Positions 44,536-54,700 of a stretch of 64,000 bases of DNA are shown here, piece by piece (the first letter of the stretch is position 1; each line of letters opens with the position of its first letter). The stretch spans positions 245,586 to 309,585 of the forward strand of contig CAVQIP010000053.1 of NCBI GenBank assembly GCA_963712565.1. The letters are read 5' to 3'. This DNA comes from VAZQ01 sp963712565 (lineage in GTDB: Bacteria; Pseudomonadota; Alphaproteobacteria; Rhizobiales; Xanthobacteraceae). The notes below the pieces were generated by a model. It did not search any database, had not been told where the DNA came from, and saw nothing but the letters and a program-made list of their open reading frames with translations. Position numbers and translations under genes: made by a program.

Positions 44536-45537
44536 TCACTGCGCGGGCTTCTTGTCGCTGGCCTGATGGATCGCCGCGATCCTGGTGCGCTGCTGCTCGA
44601 TTGCCGCGGCGAACTCCTCCGGCGTGCCGAGCCGCGGCGTGGTGCCGACGCCAATCACGCGCGCCCGGAACGCCGGATCGGCGATGATCGCGCGGGTATC
44701 GGTTGCGATGCGCGTCTTGATCTCCGCCGGCATGTCGCGCCAGCCGTAGATGCCGGAGACGCCGTCGAAGGTGAGGTCGGGATAGCCCGCCTCTGCTGCG
44801 GTCGGCACGTCCGACGCCTGCGGCGAGCGCTCGCGGTTGGTCACGAACAAAAGCTTGGCGGTGCCGGCGCGGTGATGCGGCACCAAGGTCGGCACGCCGG
44901 TGCCGGCGACGTGCAGCCGCCCCTGGTTCAAGTCCTGATAGGCGGGCGCGAAGTCGCGATAGGCCACCTGCACCATGTCGATGCCCGCGCTCTTCTGCAG
45001 CGCCAGCAGCACGAAATAGGGGAGGCCCGGCGTCGCCGCCCAGTTGAGCTTGCCCGGCTGCGCCTTCGCCGCCTTCACCAGGTCAGCGAGCGTGTCGACC
45101 TTCAGCACTGAGCTGGCGGCAACCCCGAGGAAATTGTCGATGACCGGCGCGACCGGCAGCAGCTCCTTGGGATCGTAAGGCAGCCGCTCGTGCAGCAGGT
45201 GGTTGAAGGTGACGATGCCGCCGAACGAGAACAGGAAGGTGTGATTGTCGCGTGCGGAGAGGAAACCGGTGACGGCGGGAATGCCGTCGGCGCCCTGGCG
45301 GTTCTCCACGACGACTGACTGCCCCCAGCGCTCGGTAAGCCGCTCCGCGAGCAGACGCGCCGATAGGTCCATGCCGCTGCCGGGCGGCAACGGCACGATG
45401 AAGCGCACGGTCTTCTGCGGCCAGGTTTGGGCTTGAGCCTGAGGCTGGGCGAGTGTCGGCGCGAGCGCCAGCATCAGCCCGGCAACTAGAGTCGTTGGCG
45501 ACAGCGCGCGCATACGCATGACATTCATTCCTCGCAT
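44536..45537 (-). CDS. Bug-family tripartite tricarboxylate transporter substrate-binding protein
   Basis: A 333-residue receptor from the ATG at 45537, which shares one base with the stop of the hydratase-family gene (TGATG). The signal peptide ends near AQAQ; motifs are IVPLPPGSGMDLSARLLAERL and VVVENRQGADGIPAVTGF. It is similar in layout to the next receptor (44443-43457) but differs in the ligand region, and both lack the EPDGY motif of the 22-kb pair, so these two form a distinct sub-group. Confidence 0.9.
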   Translation of the reverse strand: MRGMNVMRMRALSPTTLVAGLMLALAPTLAQPQAQAQTWPQKTVRFIVPLPPGSGMDLSARLLAERLTERWGQSVVVENRQGADGIPAVTGFLSARDNHTFLFSFGGIVTFNHLLHERLPYDPKELLPVAPVIDNFLGVAASSVLKVDTLADLVKAAKAQPGKLNWAATPGLPYFVLLALQKSAGIDMVQVAYRDFAPAYQDLNQGRLHVAGTGVPTLVPHHRAGTAKLLFVTNRERSPQASDVPTAAEAGYPDLTFDGVSGIYGWRDMPAEIKTRIATDTRAIIADPAFRARVIGVGTTPRLGTPEEFAAAIEQQRTRIAAIHQASDKKPAQ

Positions 45538-46238
45538 CACTGAAACCGCACCGCGACGCCGCCGAGCGGATCGACCTCGAAGGCGATGGCGTCCTCGTCC
45601 GGTTCGATCGTCAGCGGCGGCACCACCGAACCGGTGATGATGATTTCTCCCGCGCGCAGGCGTTCACCGAAGGCCCCGAGCACATCGGCGACGTGACGCA
45701 CGATCGATACCCACTCGCCGGTGTTCGCTTGCGGGTCGCTGGTGCGCGCAGTCTCGCTTCCGTGCCGGATGATCCGGCAGGTCAGGCCGTCCGCTGTGCT
45801 GCCGGCGCGCGCCGGTCCCGCGCCGGCGAGCACCACGTGGCGCTGATAGATGTTGCCGCCCAGAATGCGCTCGGGGTCTTCCGGCGGCGAGGTGAGATCG
45901 ACGATCTCGATTGCGGGCGAGATGCCGGCGATCGCGGCTGCGGCGGCCTCGCGGTCGGCGCCGGCGGCAACGTCGCGGCCGATATGCACGGCGATTTCCG
46001 GCTCGGCGATGGGCTTCGCCCAGCCGGCGAGCGAAATGCTCTCGCCGGATTGAACGCGAGCGCCGCGGGTCAGGAATCCCACCAGCGGCCCGCTGATGCC
46101 GAAGCGCTCCAGCATCGCCGGCGCGCCGAAGCCGACCTTCCAGCCCAATGGCCGGTCGCCGCCCCCAAGACGCTTGCGCCGCAGTTCGAGCTGCGCCTGC
46201 ATGCCGCGCATGACGCGGGGGTCCTCCCAAAGCTTCAT
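45537..46238 (-). CDS. Fumarylacetoacetate hydrolase / 2-keto-4-pentenoate hydratase family protein
   Basis: From the ATG at 46238, which overlaps the cupin stop by 4 bases, the protein has 233 residues. It shows LGWKVGFGAPAMLERFGISGPLVGFL, AEPEIAVHIGRDV and a closing GEIITG-like segment with PLTIEPDEDAI, as in the hydratase branch (MhpD/HpaH-like) that handles 2-oxo-dienoates from ring cleavage. A divalent metal bound by conserved Glu and Asp is expected. The position in a catabolic operon supports a keto-acid hydratase or decarboxylase role. Confidence 0.85.
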   Translation of the reverse strand: MKLWEDPRVMRGMQAQLELRRKRLGGGDRPLGWKVGFGAPAMLERFGISGPLVGFLTRGARVQSGESISLAGWAKPIAEPEIAVHIGRDVAAGADREAAAAAIAGISPAIEIVDLTSPPEDPERILGGNIYQRHVVLAGAGPARAGSTADGLTCRIIRHGSETARTSDPQANTGEWVSIVRHVADVLGAFGERLRAGEIIITGSVVPPLTIEPDEDAIAFEVDPLGGVAVRFQ

Positions 46239-46771
46239 CGTCTGCCCCGCCTCCCGGTCATCGCTGCGCTCGTCGTCCTCGTGCCCGCATGAGTCGCCGG
46301 ATCCACTTCGTAGCCCGATGCCTCGATCGAGCCGGCGCCCATCCAGCCCCACACCAGCACGACGTCTTGGTTCGAGGTGTTGTTGAAGCCGTGCCAGCAC
46401 GTGCGCGGCGAATAGACGACGTCGCCTTCGCCCGAAGGCTCCTCGCCTTTGTCGGTGTAGACATGGCCGTGACCCTTGAGCACGATGAAAAACTCATCGC
46501 AGTTGTGATGGCGGTGATTTTCGTGCCGCGCCCCGGGCTTGAGCACGGTCCAGCCGACGACGTGATCGGCGCCGGCCGACTTCTTGTCGATCAGGAACTG
46601 CACCTGCATGTCGACCCAGCCGTCCTTGCGCTTGAGGCCCCCCACCGTCGGCACGTCGCGCATATTGGTGCGATACATTTTCGCCGCTGTCTTGGCCGCG
46701 GCTTTGCGCCCGGCGTTTTTCTTGCTCGCACCGGCGTGCGTGCTGCTTGGCTTTCGGGACGGCTCCTTCAC
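46235..46771 (-). CDS. Cupin domain protein
   Basis: A 178-residue protein starting at GTG 46771 (GTGA overlap with the upstream dehydrogenase). An N-terminal Lys/Ala-rich stretch of about 30 residues precedes a single cupin: motif 1 is GARHENHRHHNCDEFFIVLKG with ligands H86, H88 and E93, and motif 2 has H127 in CWHGF. The intact 3-His-1-Glu set suggests a metal-dependent dioxygenase, isomerase or decarboxylase on a small acid. The exact reaction is unknown. Confidence 0.87.
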   Translation of the reverse strand: MKEPSRKPSSTHAGASKKNAGRKAAAKTAAKMYRTNMRDVPTVGGLKRKDGWVDMQVQFLIDKKSAGADHVVGWTVLKPGARHENHRHHNCDEFFIVLKGHGHVYTDKGEEPSGEGDVVYSPRTCWHGFNNTSNQDVVLVWGWMGAGSIEASGYEVDPATHAGTRTTSAAMTGRRGRR

Positions 46772-47649
46772 GATTGTCCTCCCAGACGGCGATAGACTTC
46801 ATGCGCGGTGACGAAATCGCGGTGGTCGATGCCAAGGCCGCGGCAGGCGTTCATCATCTCGTTCGCGGCCGCTGCCAGCGGCACCGGGCTGCCGAGCTTG
46901 CGGCCGAGCTCGAGCGCCAGCAGCATATCCTTCTGCTGCAGCGTGACATCGGCGAGCGGAACGGCGGGCATCTTTCCCTCCAGGATAAAGGGGCCACGAT
47001 ATCCCAACACCGGCGAGGCGGCGACGCTCTTGAGCACCGCATCGACCGCGATCTCGCGCTTGACGCCGCCTTTTTCGGCGAGTGCGACCGCCTCGCCGAA
47101 GGCGATCACCTCGACCATCAGCAGCAGATTGACCGCGATCTTCATCTGCACCGCGAGACCGCTTGCGCCGATATAGGTCACCTTCGGTCCGATGGCGCGC
47201 AGCACCGGCTCGACCCGCTCGAAGGCCTCTCTGTCGCCGCCGACCATGAGCGCGGCGTTGCCCTGCGCCAACGTGACCACGCTCCCCGAAATCGGCGCGT
47301 CCAGCATCGTCAGGCCGCGGCTGGCGAATTCGGTGGAGACCGCGCGGCTCGCGTCCGGCGCGATCGTGCTCATATCGACATAGACGCCGCCGGGTTTCAG
47401 GCCGGCGATGATGCCGTCCGTGCCGAGCGCCACCGCTCTCACCGCCGCCGCATCGGTGACGATCGAGAACACGATATCCGCGTCCGCAGCGAGCGCGCGC
47501 GGCGTGGCCGCAAAGCGCATGCCGGCGGCGATCAGCGGCTCGGCCTTCTCGCGACTTCGGTTCCAGCCGGTGACCGCGTGGCCTGCGCCCATGAGCCTGG
47601 GGACAATGCCGGCGCCCATGGCACCGAGGCCGACAAAACCGATGTCCAT
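46768..47649 (-). CDS. NAD(P)-dependent oxidoreductase, 3-hydroxyisobutyrate dehydrogenase family
   Basis: The ATG at 47649 follows GAGGTG and gives 293 residues. The family features are the dinucleotide-binding GFVGLGAMGAG, the substrate motif DAPISGS (S121-G122-S123) and the catalytic lysine K170 in VQMKIAVNLLL. It oxidises a beta-hydroxy acid or reduces a semialdehyde. It is the first gene of the minus-strand operon running to the two receptors. Confidence 0.9.
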   Translation of the reverse strand: MDIGFVGLGAMGAGIVPRLMGAGHAVTGWNRSREKAEPLIAAGMRFAATPRALAADADIVFSIVTDAAAVRAVALGTDGIIAGLKPGGVYVDMSTIAPDASRAVSTEFASRGLTMLDAPISGSVVTLAQGNAALMVGGDREAFERVEPVLRAIGPKVTYIGASGLAVQMKIAVNLLLMVEVIAFGEAVALAEKGGVKREIAVDAVLKSVAASPVLGYRGPFILEGKMPAVPLADVTLQQKDMLLALELGRKLGSPVPLAAAANEMMNACRGLGIDHRDFVTAHEVYRRLGGQS

Positions 47650-47747
47650 GCATTCACCTCGCAACGCGCGCGTTTAGCCTCGCAAGGCAAGATGATGACG
47701 CCGACAGCGAAGGAAGGCTAGACCGACAAACCCGCGCGGTTCGCCAC

Positions 47748-49286
47748 TCACTCGGCCACGATCTTCAACTGATCGCCGGGGTTCACGCGCTCATTGGGGC
47801 CGAGGCCGTTGAGGACACGAAAACGCTCGACCGCACGGTCGGAGATCGCCATGCGGCTCGCCAAGCGCTCGACCGTATCGCCGGGCTCGACCGTCACGGT
47901 CTTGAGGTGCAGCGGCTTTGCCGCCTGGCTCTCGGCCAGAGTCATGCGCCGAAAGGTGCTGACCGATTCACGAAAGGAGCGGTCGATCTCGGCGGTGGTA
48001 CGCTTCGACGCGAAGATGAAGCGATAGACGTCGCTGCCGAACCGTACCGCGTAGAGCCGAAACACCCATTGGTCGCCCTTGGCGGTCGCGGTCGCCGCCG
48101 GCAGCCCGTTGACGACGACGTCCTGGACGGTCTTGGGGTCGATGTTCTCGATCCAGCCGGAGTTGAGGTAATCAGCGAGGGTCTGCTCGGCCGGCACGCG
48201 CACGACGTCAAGCCGCAAAGCCTGGCCGCCGCCCTCCTTGACGCCGAGAACCGCCTGCGCGGTGTTGTCGAGGATAAATCCCTCGGGGGCGACGAAGGTG
48301 AAGCCGAGCTTGGGGTGCAGAAAGCGCCGCCCGCGCACGAAGCCTTCGCTCGGATCCTCGCCGTAGACCAGGCCGTCGATTCCGGCGAGATAGGCTGCCC
48401 GATCCCGTTCGCCGGCGCCCGGCGCGCTGAACTGGCGCGCATTGCCCTGCGCATTCTTGATGCGCTCCGGCGTCGCCGGGTGGGAGGAGAGGAAATCGGG
48501 CGCCCGCGGGTCGATGTGCGATTGGCTGGGATTGGATTTGAGCTCGGCATTGCGTCCCATCGAAGTGAGGAAGCGCACCGCGCCGTAAGGGTCGTATCCG
48601 GCGCGCGCGGCAATGCCGACGCCGATCCCGTCGGCCTCGAATTCCTGCGCGCGCGAGAAGCTCGCGAGCGCGATCTTGGATTTCGCGAGCGCAAGCGCCC
48701 CCGTCTCCGGATCGCTCAGCACGTCGTGCACGACGCGGCTGACCAGCGCAACTTGGCGCGCCTGATCCTCGCGGATCGCGGCGTGGCGCGCGATCACGTG
48801 CGACATTTCATGGGAAAGCACCGAGGCGAGTTCAGACGTGTCGTTGGCCAGCGCAATCAATCCTCGCGTCACGTAGAGCTGGCCCGTGGGCAGCGCAAAG
48901 GCGTTGACCGCCGCCGAATTGAGAATGGTGACACGATACGGCTGGTCAGGCCGTTCCGACGCCGCCACCAGTTTCGCCACCGTCTGGTTGAGCAGGCTTT
49001 CAAGCTTGGGATCGTCGTAGGCGCCGTTATAGGCGGCGAGGATGCGCTGATGCTCGCGCTGCGATGGCGCCGGTGGTTGGGGCTGCTGCTCGGCCTGCCT
49101 GGGGGCCTCGGGCAGCGACGCCGGCGGTGCACCGATCGAAAGCAGCGATGAGCTGCAGCCGGCGAGAACGAGGCCGAGCAGCGCGACGAGCGCCAGCGTG
49201 CAGGGTGGACACCGCGTCGGCGCGATCGCGCGCGGCTGGCCGGCGTCTCGCTCCGCTCCATGGCCCGTGAAGACGAGCGTGGGCAC
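47748..49286 (-). CDS. M48 family metalloprotease lipoprotein with LysM domain
   Basis: The start is uncertain; the GTG at 49286 gives 512 residues with a lipobox LAGC at C44. The zinc protease has HEMSH in SVLSHEMSHVIARH and a third ligand in EFEADGIGVGIAARAGYDP, as in BepA/YfgC-type outer-membrane quality-control proteases. After the protease comes a long middle region and a C-terminal LysM repeat (TVTVEPGDTVERLASR to NPGDQLKI), which should bind peptidoglycan. It lies 64 bases downstream of the nuclease-like gene. Confidence 0.9.
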   Translation of the reverse strand: MPTLVFTGHGAERDAGQPRAIAPTRCPPCTLALVALLGLVLAGCSSSLLSIGAPPASLPEAPRQAEQQPQPPAPSQREHQRILAAYNGAYDDPKLESLLNQTVAKLVAASERPDQPYRVTILNSAAVNAFALPTGQLYVTRGLIALANDTSELASVLSHEMSHVIARHAAIREDQARQVALVSRVVHDVLSDPETGALALAKSKIALASFSRAQEFEADGIGVGIAARAGYDPYGAVRFLTSMGRNAELKSNPSQSHIDPRAPDFLSSHPATPERIKNAQGNARQFSAPGAGERDRAAYLAGIDGLVYGEDPSEGFVRGRRFLHPKLGFTFVAPEGFILDNTAQAVLGVKEGGGQALRLDVVRVPAEQTLADYLNSGWIENIDPKTVQDVVVNGLPAATATAKGDQWVFRLYAVRFGSDVYRFIFASKRTTAEIDRSFRESVSTFRRMTLAESQAAKPLHLKTVTVEPGDTVERLASRMAISDRAVERFRVLNGLGPNERVNPGDQLKIVAE

Positions 49287-49350
49287 TTTTGCGGCGGAGC
49301 GACGCGGGTGTCTCACGGTGGGGTCCACGATGGCGATCTGCGAGTTCCCG

Positions 49351-50199
49351 TCAGTTCCGTTCGGCGATCTCGATCTGCTCCGGGCGGGTGACCTCGATCC
49401 GCGGCCCGTTGCGCTCTTCGACCCATCCGCGCACCCGAACGCGGCGGTTTTCAAGCCTTTTCGGCGCTATGCCGGCGGTAACAAAGGTGCGCTCATTCCG
49501 CTTCAGCATGGTGACCGTGAGCGCCTGCGACCAGTGGCGCCCGAAATTCATGTATATCGTGCCTCCGCTCTCGCGGACCGACAACACCTTGCCCTCTACC
49601 ACCGTGAAATGGCCGCGCTCGGCCGTGAGCTCCGCCCCGCTCTCGGCCGGAACGATGACATAATACGGTTCGCGCCAGAGGCCAAGCTTAGCGTGACGCG
49701 CGGCCCGTTCCTGCGCCAGAAGCTCGTCGGCACAGGGGCGGTCCCCGACATGGGCGGAAACCCGTGCAAATCCCTTGGCCAGCATCGCATGCGCGACCGA
49801 TGGTGCAGAGTCGTCCTGGACGAGATAGACGAACGCGAGCATGCGGCCGTAGCGGTCCGCTGCCCCGCCGCTGTGGCGGACCTCGACCTCTCGACCCGCG
49901 AGGATCGATTCCAGCGCCGCCCGAGCGGCGAGACCGGCCTGCGCCCGCGCCCCGGTTTCGCCGGGCGCCGGCGGAAGCGGCACCTCGATGCCGCCCAGAC
50001 GAATCTCGCGGCCGTCGTCGAGGACGAAGCTGCGGCCGTCGGTGATCGCCCGCACCTGTCCACTGCCAGCCATTTCGAACCGGCAAGCGGTCGCCGGCCG
50101 GCTTTCCGCACGGACGCTCGCCATTGGCGGGATGATCACGCCGGCGACGAAGAAAATCCGACAAAACCACGCGAAAGGGATGCCCCGACGCCGGCCCAT
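49351..50199 (-). CDS. Thermonuclease (SNase-like) family exported protein
   Basis: A 282-residue protein with a signal peptide and an SNase-like OB-fold: AITDGRSFVLDDGREIRLGGIEVP, VRHSGGAADRYGRMLAFVYL and LAQERAARHAKLGLW. The catalytic arginine-glutamate-arginine set of staphylococcal nuclease is only partly kept, so nuclease activity is uncertain. The C-terminal ~100 residues (VEGKVLSVRESGGTIYMNFG to RVRGWVEERNGPRIEVT) look like a second OB-type domain. It is in the same direction as the M48 gene. Confidence 0.82.
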   Translation of the reverse strand: MGRRRGIPFAWFCRIFFVAGVIIPPMASVRAESRPATACRFEMAGSGQVRAITDGRSFVLDDGREIRLGGIEVPLPPAPGETGARAQAGLAARAALESILAGREVEVRHSGGAADRYGRMLAFVYLVQDDSAPSVAHAMLAKGFARVSAHVGDRPCADELLAQERAARHAKLGLWREPYYVIVPAESGAELTAERGHFTVVEGKVLSVRESGGTIYMNFGRHWSQALTVTMLKRNERTFVTAGIAPKRLENRRVRVRGWVEERNGPRIEVTRPEQIEIAERN

Positions 50200-50286
50200 A
50201 CATTAACGAAACGGTCGGAATGGGGCGGCACTGCGGCGATACGGGCGTCGCGGTGGCTTTCTCACCGTGGGTTGCTCTGATATGCA

Positions 50287-51570
50287 ATGCCGCCAGGGGC
50301 TAGGCACGTGATTCACCCCGGACCCGAGCGCAACGCGGTGAGGTCTTGTCATTCCACGCGCGCGCCGCTGGGGCGGTGTGCGGCTTGTGTGCGGCGGCCG
50401 GGTGTGGGCGCGGCGCTGCTGTTTGCGCTGCTCGAGATCGGCCTCGTTGCATCATCGGCGGGGGCCGCGGCCCAGAGCACCCCGAGAAACGGCGACCGCG
50501 TCAGGGTGACCGCCGACCAGATGCATCAGCTCCGCGTCATGCAGGTGGAGCTCTATCCGTTTCGCGTCCAAAAGTTCGCAATCGGCCAGATCGCCTATAA
50601 TGAGGATACCAGCACCGCGGTTCTGACGCCCTTCTCCGGGCGTGTGACGCGGCTCATCGCCAAGATCGGCGACCAGGTGAAACGCGGCGATCCGCTGTTT
50701 GATATCGACAGCCCGGAAGTGGTGCAGCCGCAGAACGATTTCATCGCCGCCCTCACCGCCACGAACAAGGCACGCTCGCAGCTCGATCTCGCCCAGATCG
50801 TCGAGAAGCGGTTCAAAGACCTGTACGAAGGCAAGGCGGCGCCGCTCAAGGACTGGCAGCAGGCGCAGGACCGGCTCGTCGCTGCCCAGAACGACATGCG
50901 CTCGGCCGAGAGCGCGCTCGAAGCCGGGCATTCCCGGCTCCGCATCGTCGGCTTCAGCGAGGAGGAGATCACGGCCCTGAAGGAGAAGGGCAGGATCAGG
51001 CGCGCGACGCCGATTCCCGCGCCGATCGATGGCACCGTCATCGCCCGCAAGGTCGGGCCAGGCCAATATGTGCGCAACGATACGGGGGAGGCGCTCTACA
51101 CCATCGCCGACCTCTCCACCATGTGGCTCAAGGCGCAGGTGCCCGAGAACGACATCCCGCTCATGCGCCTGGGCCAGGGGGTGGAGGTCAGGGTCAGCGC
51201 CCTGCCGGGCCGCGTGTTCAAGGCGCGCATCACGGCCATCAACGCCGCGACCGACGTGACGACGCGTCGGCTGGTGGTGCGCTCCGAGATTCCCAATCCC
51301 GACGGCGCGCTCAAAGCCGAAATGTTCGCCAGCTTCAAGATCGCAACCGGCGCCGACGAGCCCTCGCCCGCGGTGCCGGTCGATGCCGTGATCCGGGAGG
51401 GCGAACTAGCCGTGGTGTGGGTCGAGGAGGAGCCCATGCTGTTCCGACGGCGCAAGGTGAAGCTCGGAATGGAGCAAGAGGGCCGGGTACAGATTCTCGA
51501 CGGCCTCAAGGCCGGCGAGCACATCGTCGCGCGCGGCGCGATCTTCGTGGACAATGAGTGGCGGCAATGA
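50287..51570 (+). CDS. Efflux RND transporter periplasmic adaptor subunit (CusB/HlyD type)
   Basis: A 427-residue membrane-fusion protein with a signal or anchor segment (about 40-60, LLFALLEIGLVASSAG). It then shows the barrel-hairpin-barrel pattern FSGRVTRLIAKIGDQVKRGDPLFDIDSP, a coiled-coil hairpin (QNDFIAALTATNKARSQLDLAQ to MRSAESALEAG) and IPAPIDGTVIARKVGPGQYV. It bridges inner and outer membrane parts of an efflux pump. The RND pump gene follows after 133 bases. Confidence 0.92.
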   Translation: MPPGARHVIHPGPERNAVRSCHSTRAPLGRCAACVRRPGVGAALLFALLEIGLVASSAGAAAQSTPRNGDRVRVTADQMHQLRVMQVELYPFRVQKFAIGQIAYNEDTSTAVLTPFSGRVTRLIAKIGDQVKRGDPLFDIDSPEVVQPQNDFIAALTATNKARSQLDLAQIVEKRFKDLYEGKAAPLKDWQQAQDRLVAAQNDMRSAESALEAGHSRLRIVGFSEEEITALKEKGRIRRATPIPAPIDGTVIARKVGPGQYVRNDTGEALYTIADLSTMWLKAQVPENDIPLMRLGQGVEVRVSALPGRVFKARITAINAATDVTTRRLVVRSEIPNPDGALKAEMFASFKIATGADEPSPAVPVDAVIREGELAVVWVEEEPMLFRRRKVKLGMEQEGRVQILDGLKAGEHIVARGAIFVDNEWRQ

Positions 51571-51703
51571 TCCGGGACGGTGGAGCGTTGACGGGCATGA
51601 GCGTGCCGCCGGTCCGGCCGGTTCCCTGCGCCACCGGAGAAGGAAAGCCGGGGCCGCAGCGCTGCAAGCACGCTCGCGCTGAGAGCCCAGTACCGGTGCG
51701 TCC

Positions 51704-54700
51704 ATGCTGCCTAAACTGATTGCCTTCTGCCTGTCGCGCCGGCCACTGGTGCTGATCAGTTTCACGGCATTCCTGGGGCTGGGCTATGCCGCATTCACCA
51801 CCCTCAACATCGAGGCCTATCCCGATCCTGCGCCGCCGATCGTCGAAATCATCGCCCAGTACCCGGGCCAGTCGCCCGAAGAGATGGAACGCTACGTCAC
51901 GATCCCGCTCGAGATCGCCATCGCCAGCACGCCGGGCCTGAAATTTGTCCGCTCGAACACGGTCTACGCGCTTAGTTTCATCCGGCTGCAGTTCGAGTAC
52001 GGCCGCGACTACCACTTCGTCCGCCAACAGACGATCAACCGGCTCAAAGACGCCGCCATTCCGCCGAGCGTTCAGCCGGTGATTTCGCCAGCCGGCGGCA
52101 TCAGCGAAATCTTCCGCTACCAGCTCAAGGGTCCGCCCGACATGGACATCATGCAGCTCAAGACGCTGCAGGACTGGGTGGTGGAGCGCAGGCTGCGCAT
52201 TGTGCCGGGCGTGGCCGACGTGCTGGTGCTTGGCGGCAAGACCAAGGAATTTCAGGCCGAGATCGACCTCAATCGCATGATCGCTCACGGCCTGACGCTG
52301 CCGCAGATCATCAGCGCGATCTCGGCGGGCAACTCCAATGTGGGCGGGCGGACCATCGCCGTGGGCGAGCAGTCGGTGACAGTGCGCGGCATCGGCGTCG
52401 TGAGCACGCTGCAGGACATCGGCAATATCGTGCTGACCCAGCAGGGTGGCGTGCCGGTGCTGCTCTCCGACGTGGCCAAGGTGCAGATCGGCTTCACGCC
52501 GCGGCTCGGCATCGCCGGACGCGACGACGTCACCGACATCGTCACCGGCATCGTCCTGATGCAGAAGTTCGAACGCACGTCGGAAGTGGTGGCGCGGGTG
52601 CGCGCGGCGATCGATCGCATCAACACGGACGGCACGCTGCCGCCGGGAGTGAAAGTCGAGCCCTACTACGATCGCGGCGACCTCGTCGCCATCACGATCA
52701 ACACGGTGCTGCACAATATGGCCTTCGGCATCGCGCTGATTTTTTTGATTCAGTGGGTGTTTCTGGGCAATCTGCGCTGCGCCCTGATCGTCTCCGCGAC
52801 CATTCCGGTCGCGCTTTTCCTCGCCGTGATCATCACGGTGCTACGCGGGGAATCCGCCAATCTGCTGTCGGTCGGGGCGATCGATCTCGGCATCATCGTC
52901 GATGCCACCGTCATCATGGTGGAGAACATCTTCCGCCATCTCACGCATGATGATCCGGCGGAGACCGCAAATCCGGAGGTCAGACGGGCCGACAAGCTGC
53001 GCCGGATTCTCAATGCGGCGGTGGAGGTCGACAAGCCGATCTTCTTCTCGGTGGTCATCACCATCGCCGCCTTTCTCCCGTTGTTCACCATGCAGGGCGT
53101 GGAAGGACAGATCTTCGGCCCGATGTCGCGCACCTATGCCTACGCACTGATCGGTGCGGTCATCGCCACGTTCACGGTGACGCCGGTCATGGCCTCGATC
53201 CTGCTGCCTGCGCAGGTGAAGGAGTTCGAGACCATCCTGGTACGGCTCATCCGCAAGGCCTATGACGTCGCCCTCCCGTTCGCCGTGCACCGCTACCGGA
53301 TCGCGGCGACGATCGCTCTGGCGTTTCTGGTCGTCTGCGGCCTGCTCGGCCTGCGCCTCGGCACCGAATTCCTGCCGAAATTGGAAGAGGGAAATCTCTG
53401 GATCCGCGCGTTGCTTCCCCCCACCATCACGCTCGAGGCCGGGATGGACACGGTCGCCCGCATGCGCAACGTGATCAAGAGCTACCCGCCGGTGCGCACC
53501 GTCATATCCGAGCAAGGCCGCGGCGAAGACGGCACCGATCCGGACGGCTCTTTCGTCGCGGAATTCTTCGTGCCGTTGAAACCGTTCGATCAATGGCCGA
53601 AGGGGCTGACCAAGGAGGAAATGGTCCGGCAGATGAGCGAGCAGCTTCGGCGCGAATTCGTCGGTGTGGATTTCAACTTCTCGCAGTATATCCAGGACAA
53701 TATCGAGGAGGCGGTCTCCGGCGTGAAGGGCGAGAATTCGGTCAAGATTTTCGGCCGCGATCTCGCCGAATTGGAGCGCTTGTCGAAGTCTCTGAAGACC
53801 GAGATCGCGGCGGTGCCGGGCGTGACCAATCCGGGCGGGTTCAACCTGCTGGGTCAGCCTAATCTCATCATCAAGATCAACCGCGAGAAGGCGGCGCGCT
53901 ACGGCTTCTCGGTTGCGGACATCAATGCGGTCGTGCAGGCGGCGATCGGCGGCCAGGAGGTTACCCGCGTCTATGAAGGCGAGATGAATTTCGCGCTCAC
54001 GGTCCGCTTCGCCCCCGAATACCGGCGCGACGCCGACGCCATCCGCTCCATCCCCGTTGCCCTGCCGAACAACGATCCCAAGGCGCCGACCGCCTATATC
54101 GCACTGGGCGAGCTCGGCGAGGTGAGGCTGGAGACCGGCGCCGCTTACATCTACCGCGAGAACGGCCAGCGCTTCGTTCCGCTCAAGTACAGCGTGCGCG
54201 GCCGCGATCTCGGCTCGACCGTCGCCGAGGCGCAAGGGGTCATCGCCAAGAAGGTGCCGCTGCCGCCGGGATACCGCATGGAGTGGACCGGCGAATTCGG
54301 CGCGTTGGTGGAGGCGCAGAAGCGACTGGCCGTCATCGTGCCGCTCAGCCTGCTCTTGATCATGATGCTGCTCTACAGTCTTTTCAATTCCATTCGCGAC
54401 AGCCTGCTCGCGCTGTCCGGCATTCCGTTCGCAGTCGCCGGCGGAATCCTCGGCCTCTACGTCGCTGGGCTGAACTTCAGCGTCTCCGCCGCCATCGGTT
54501 TCATCTCGCTGTTCGGCGTCTCCTCGATGGACGGGATCTTGCTGATATCCTACATCCGCAAGAACATGGAGGAGGGCCTGCACCGGGATGAGGCGATCAT
54601 CCGCTCCGGTCAAACCCGCATGCGGCAGATTTTCATGACCGGCTTGTCCGCGTGCATCGGCCTCGTGCCGGCGGCGATCTCGACCGGCATCGGTGCCCAG

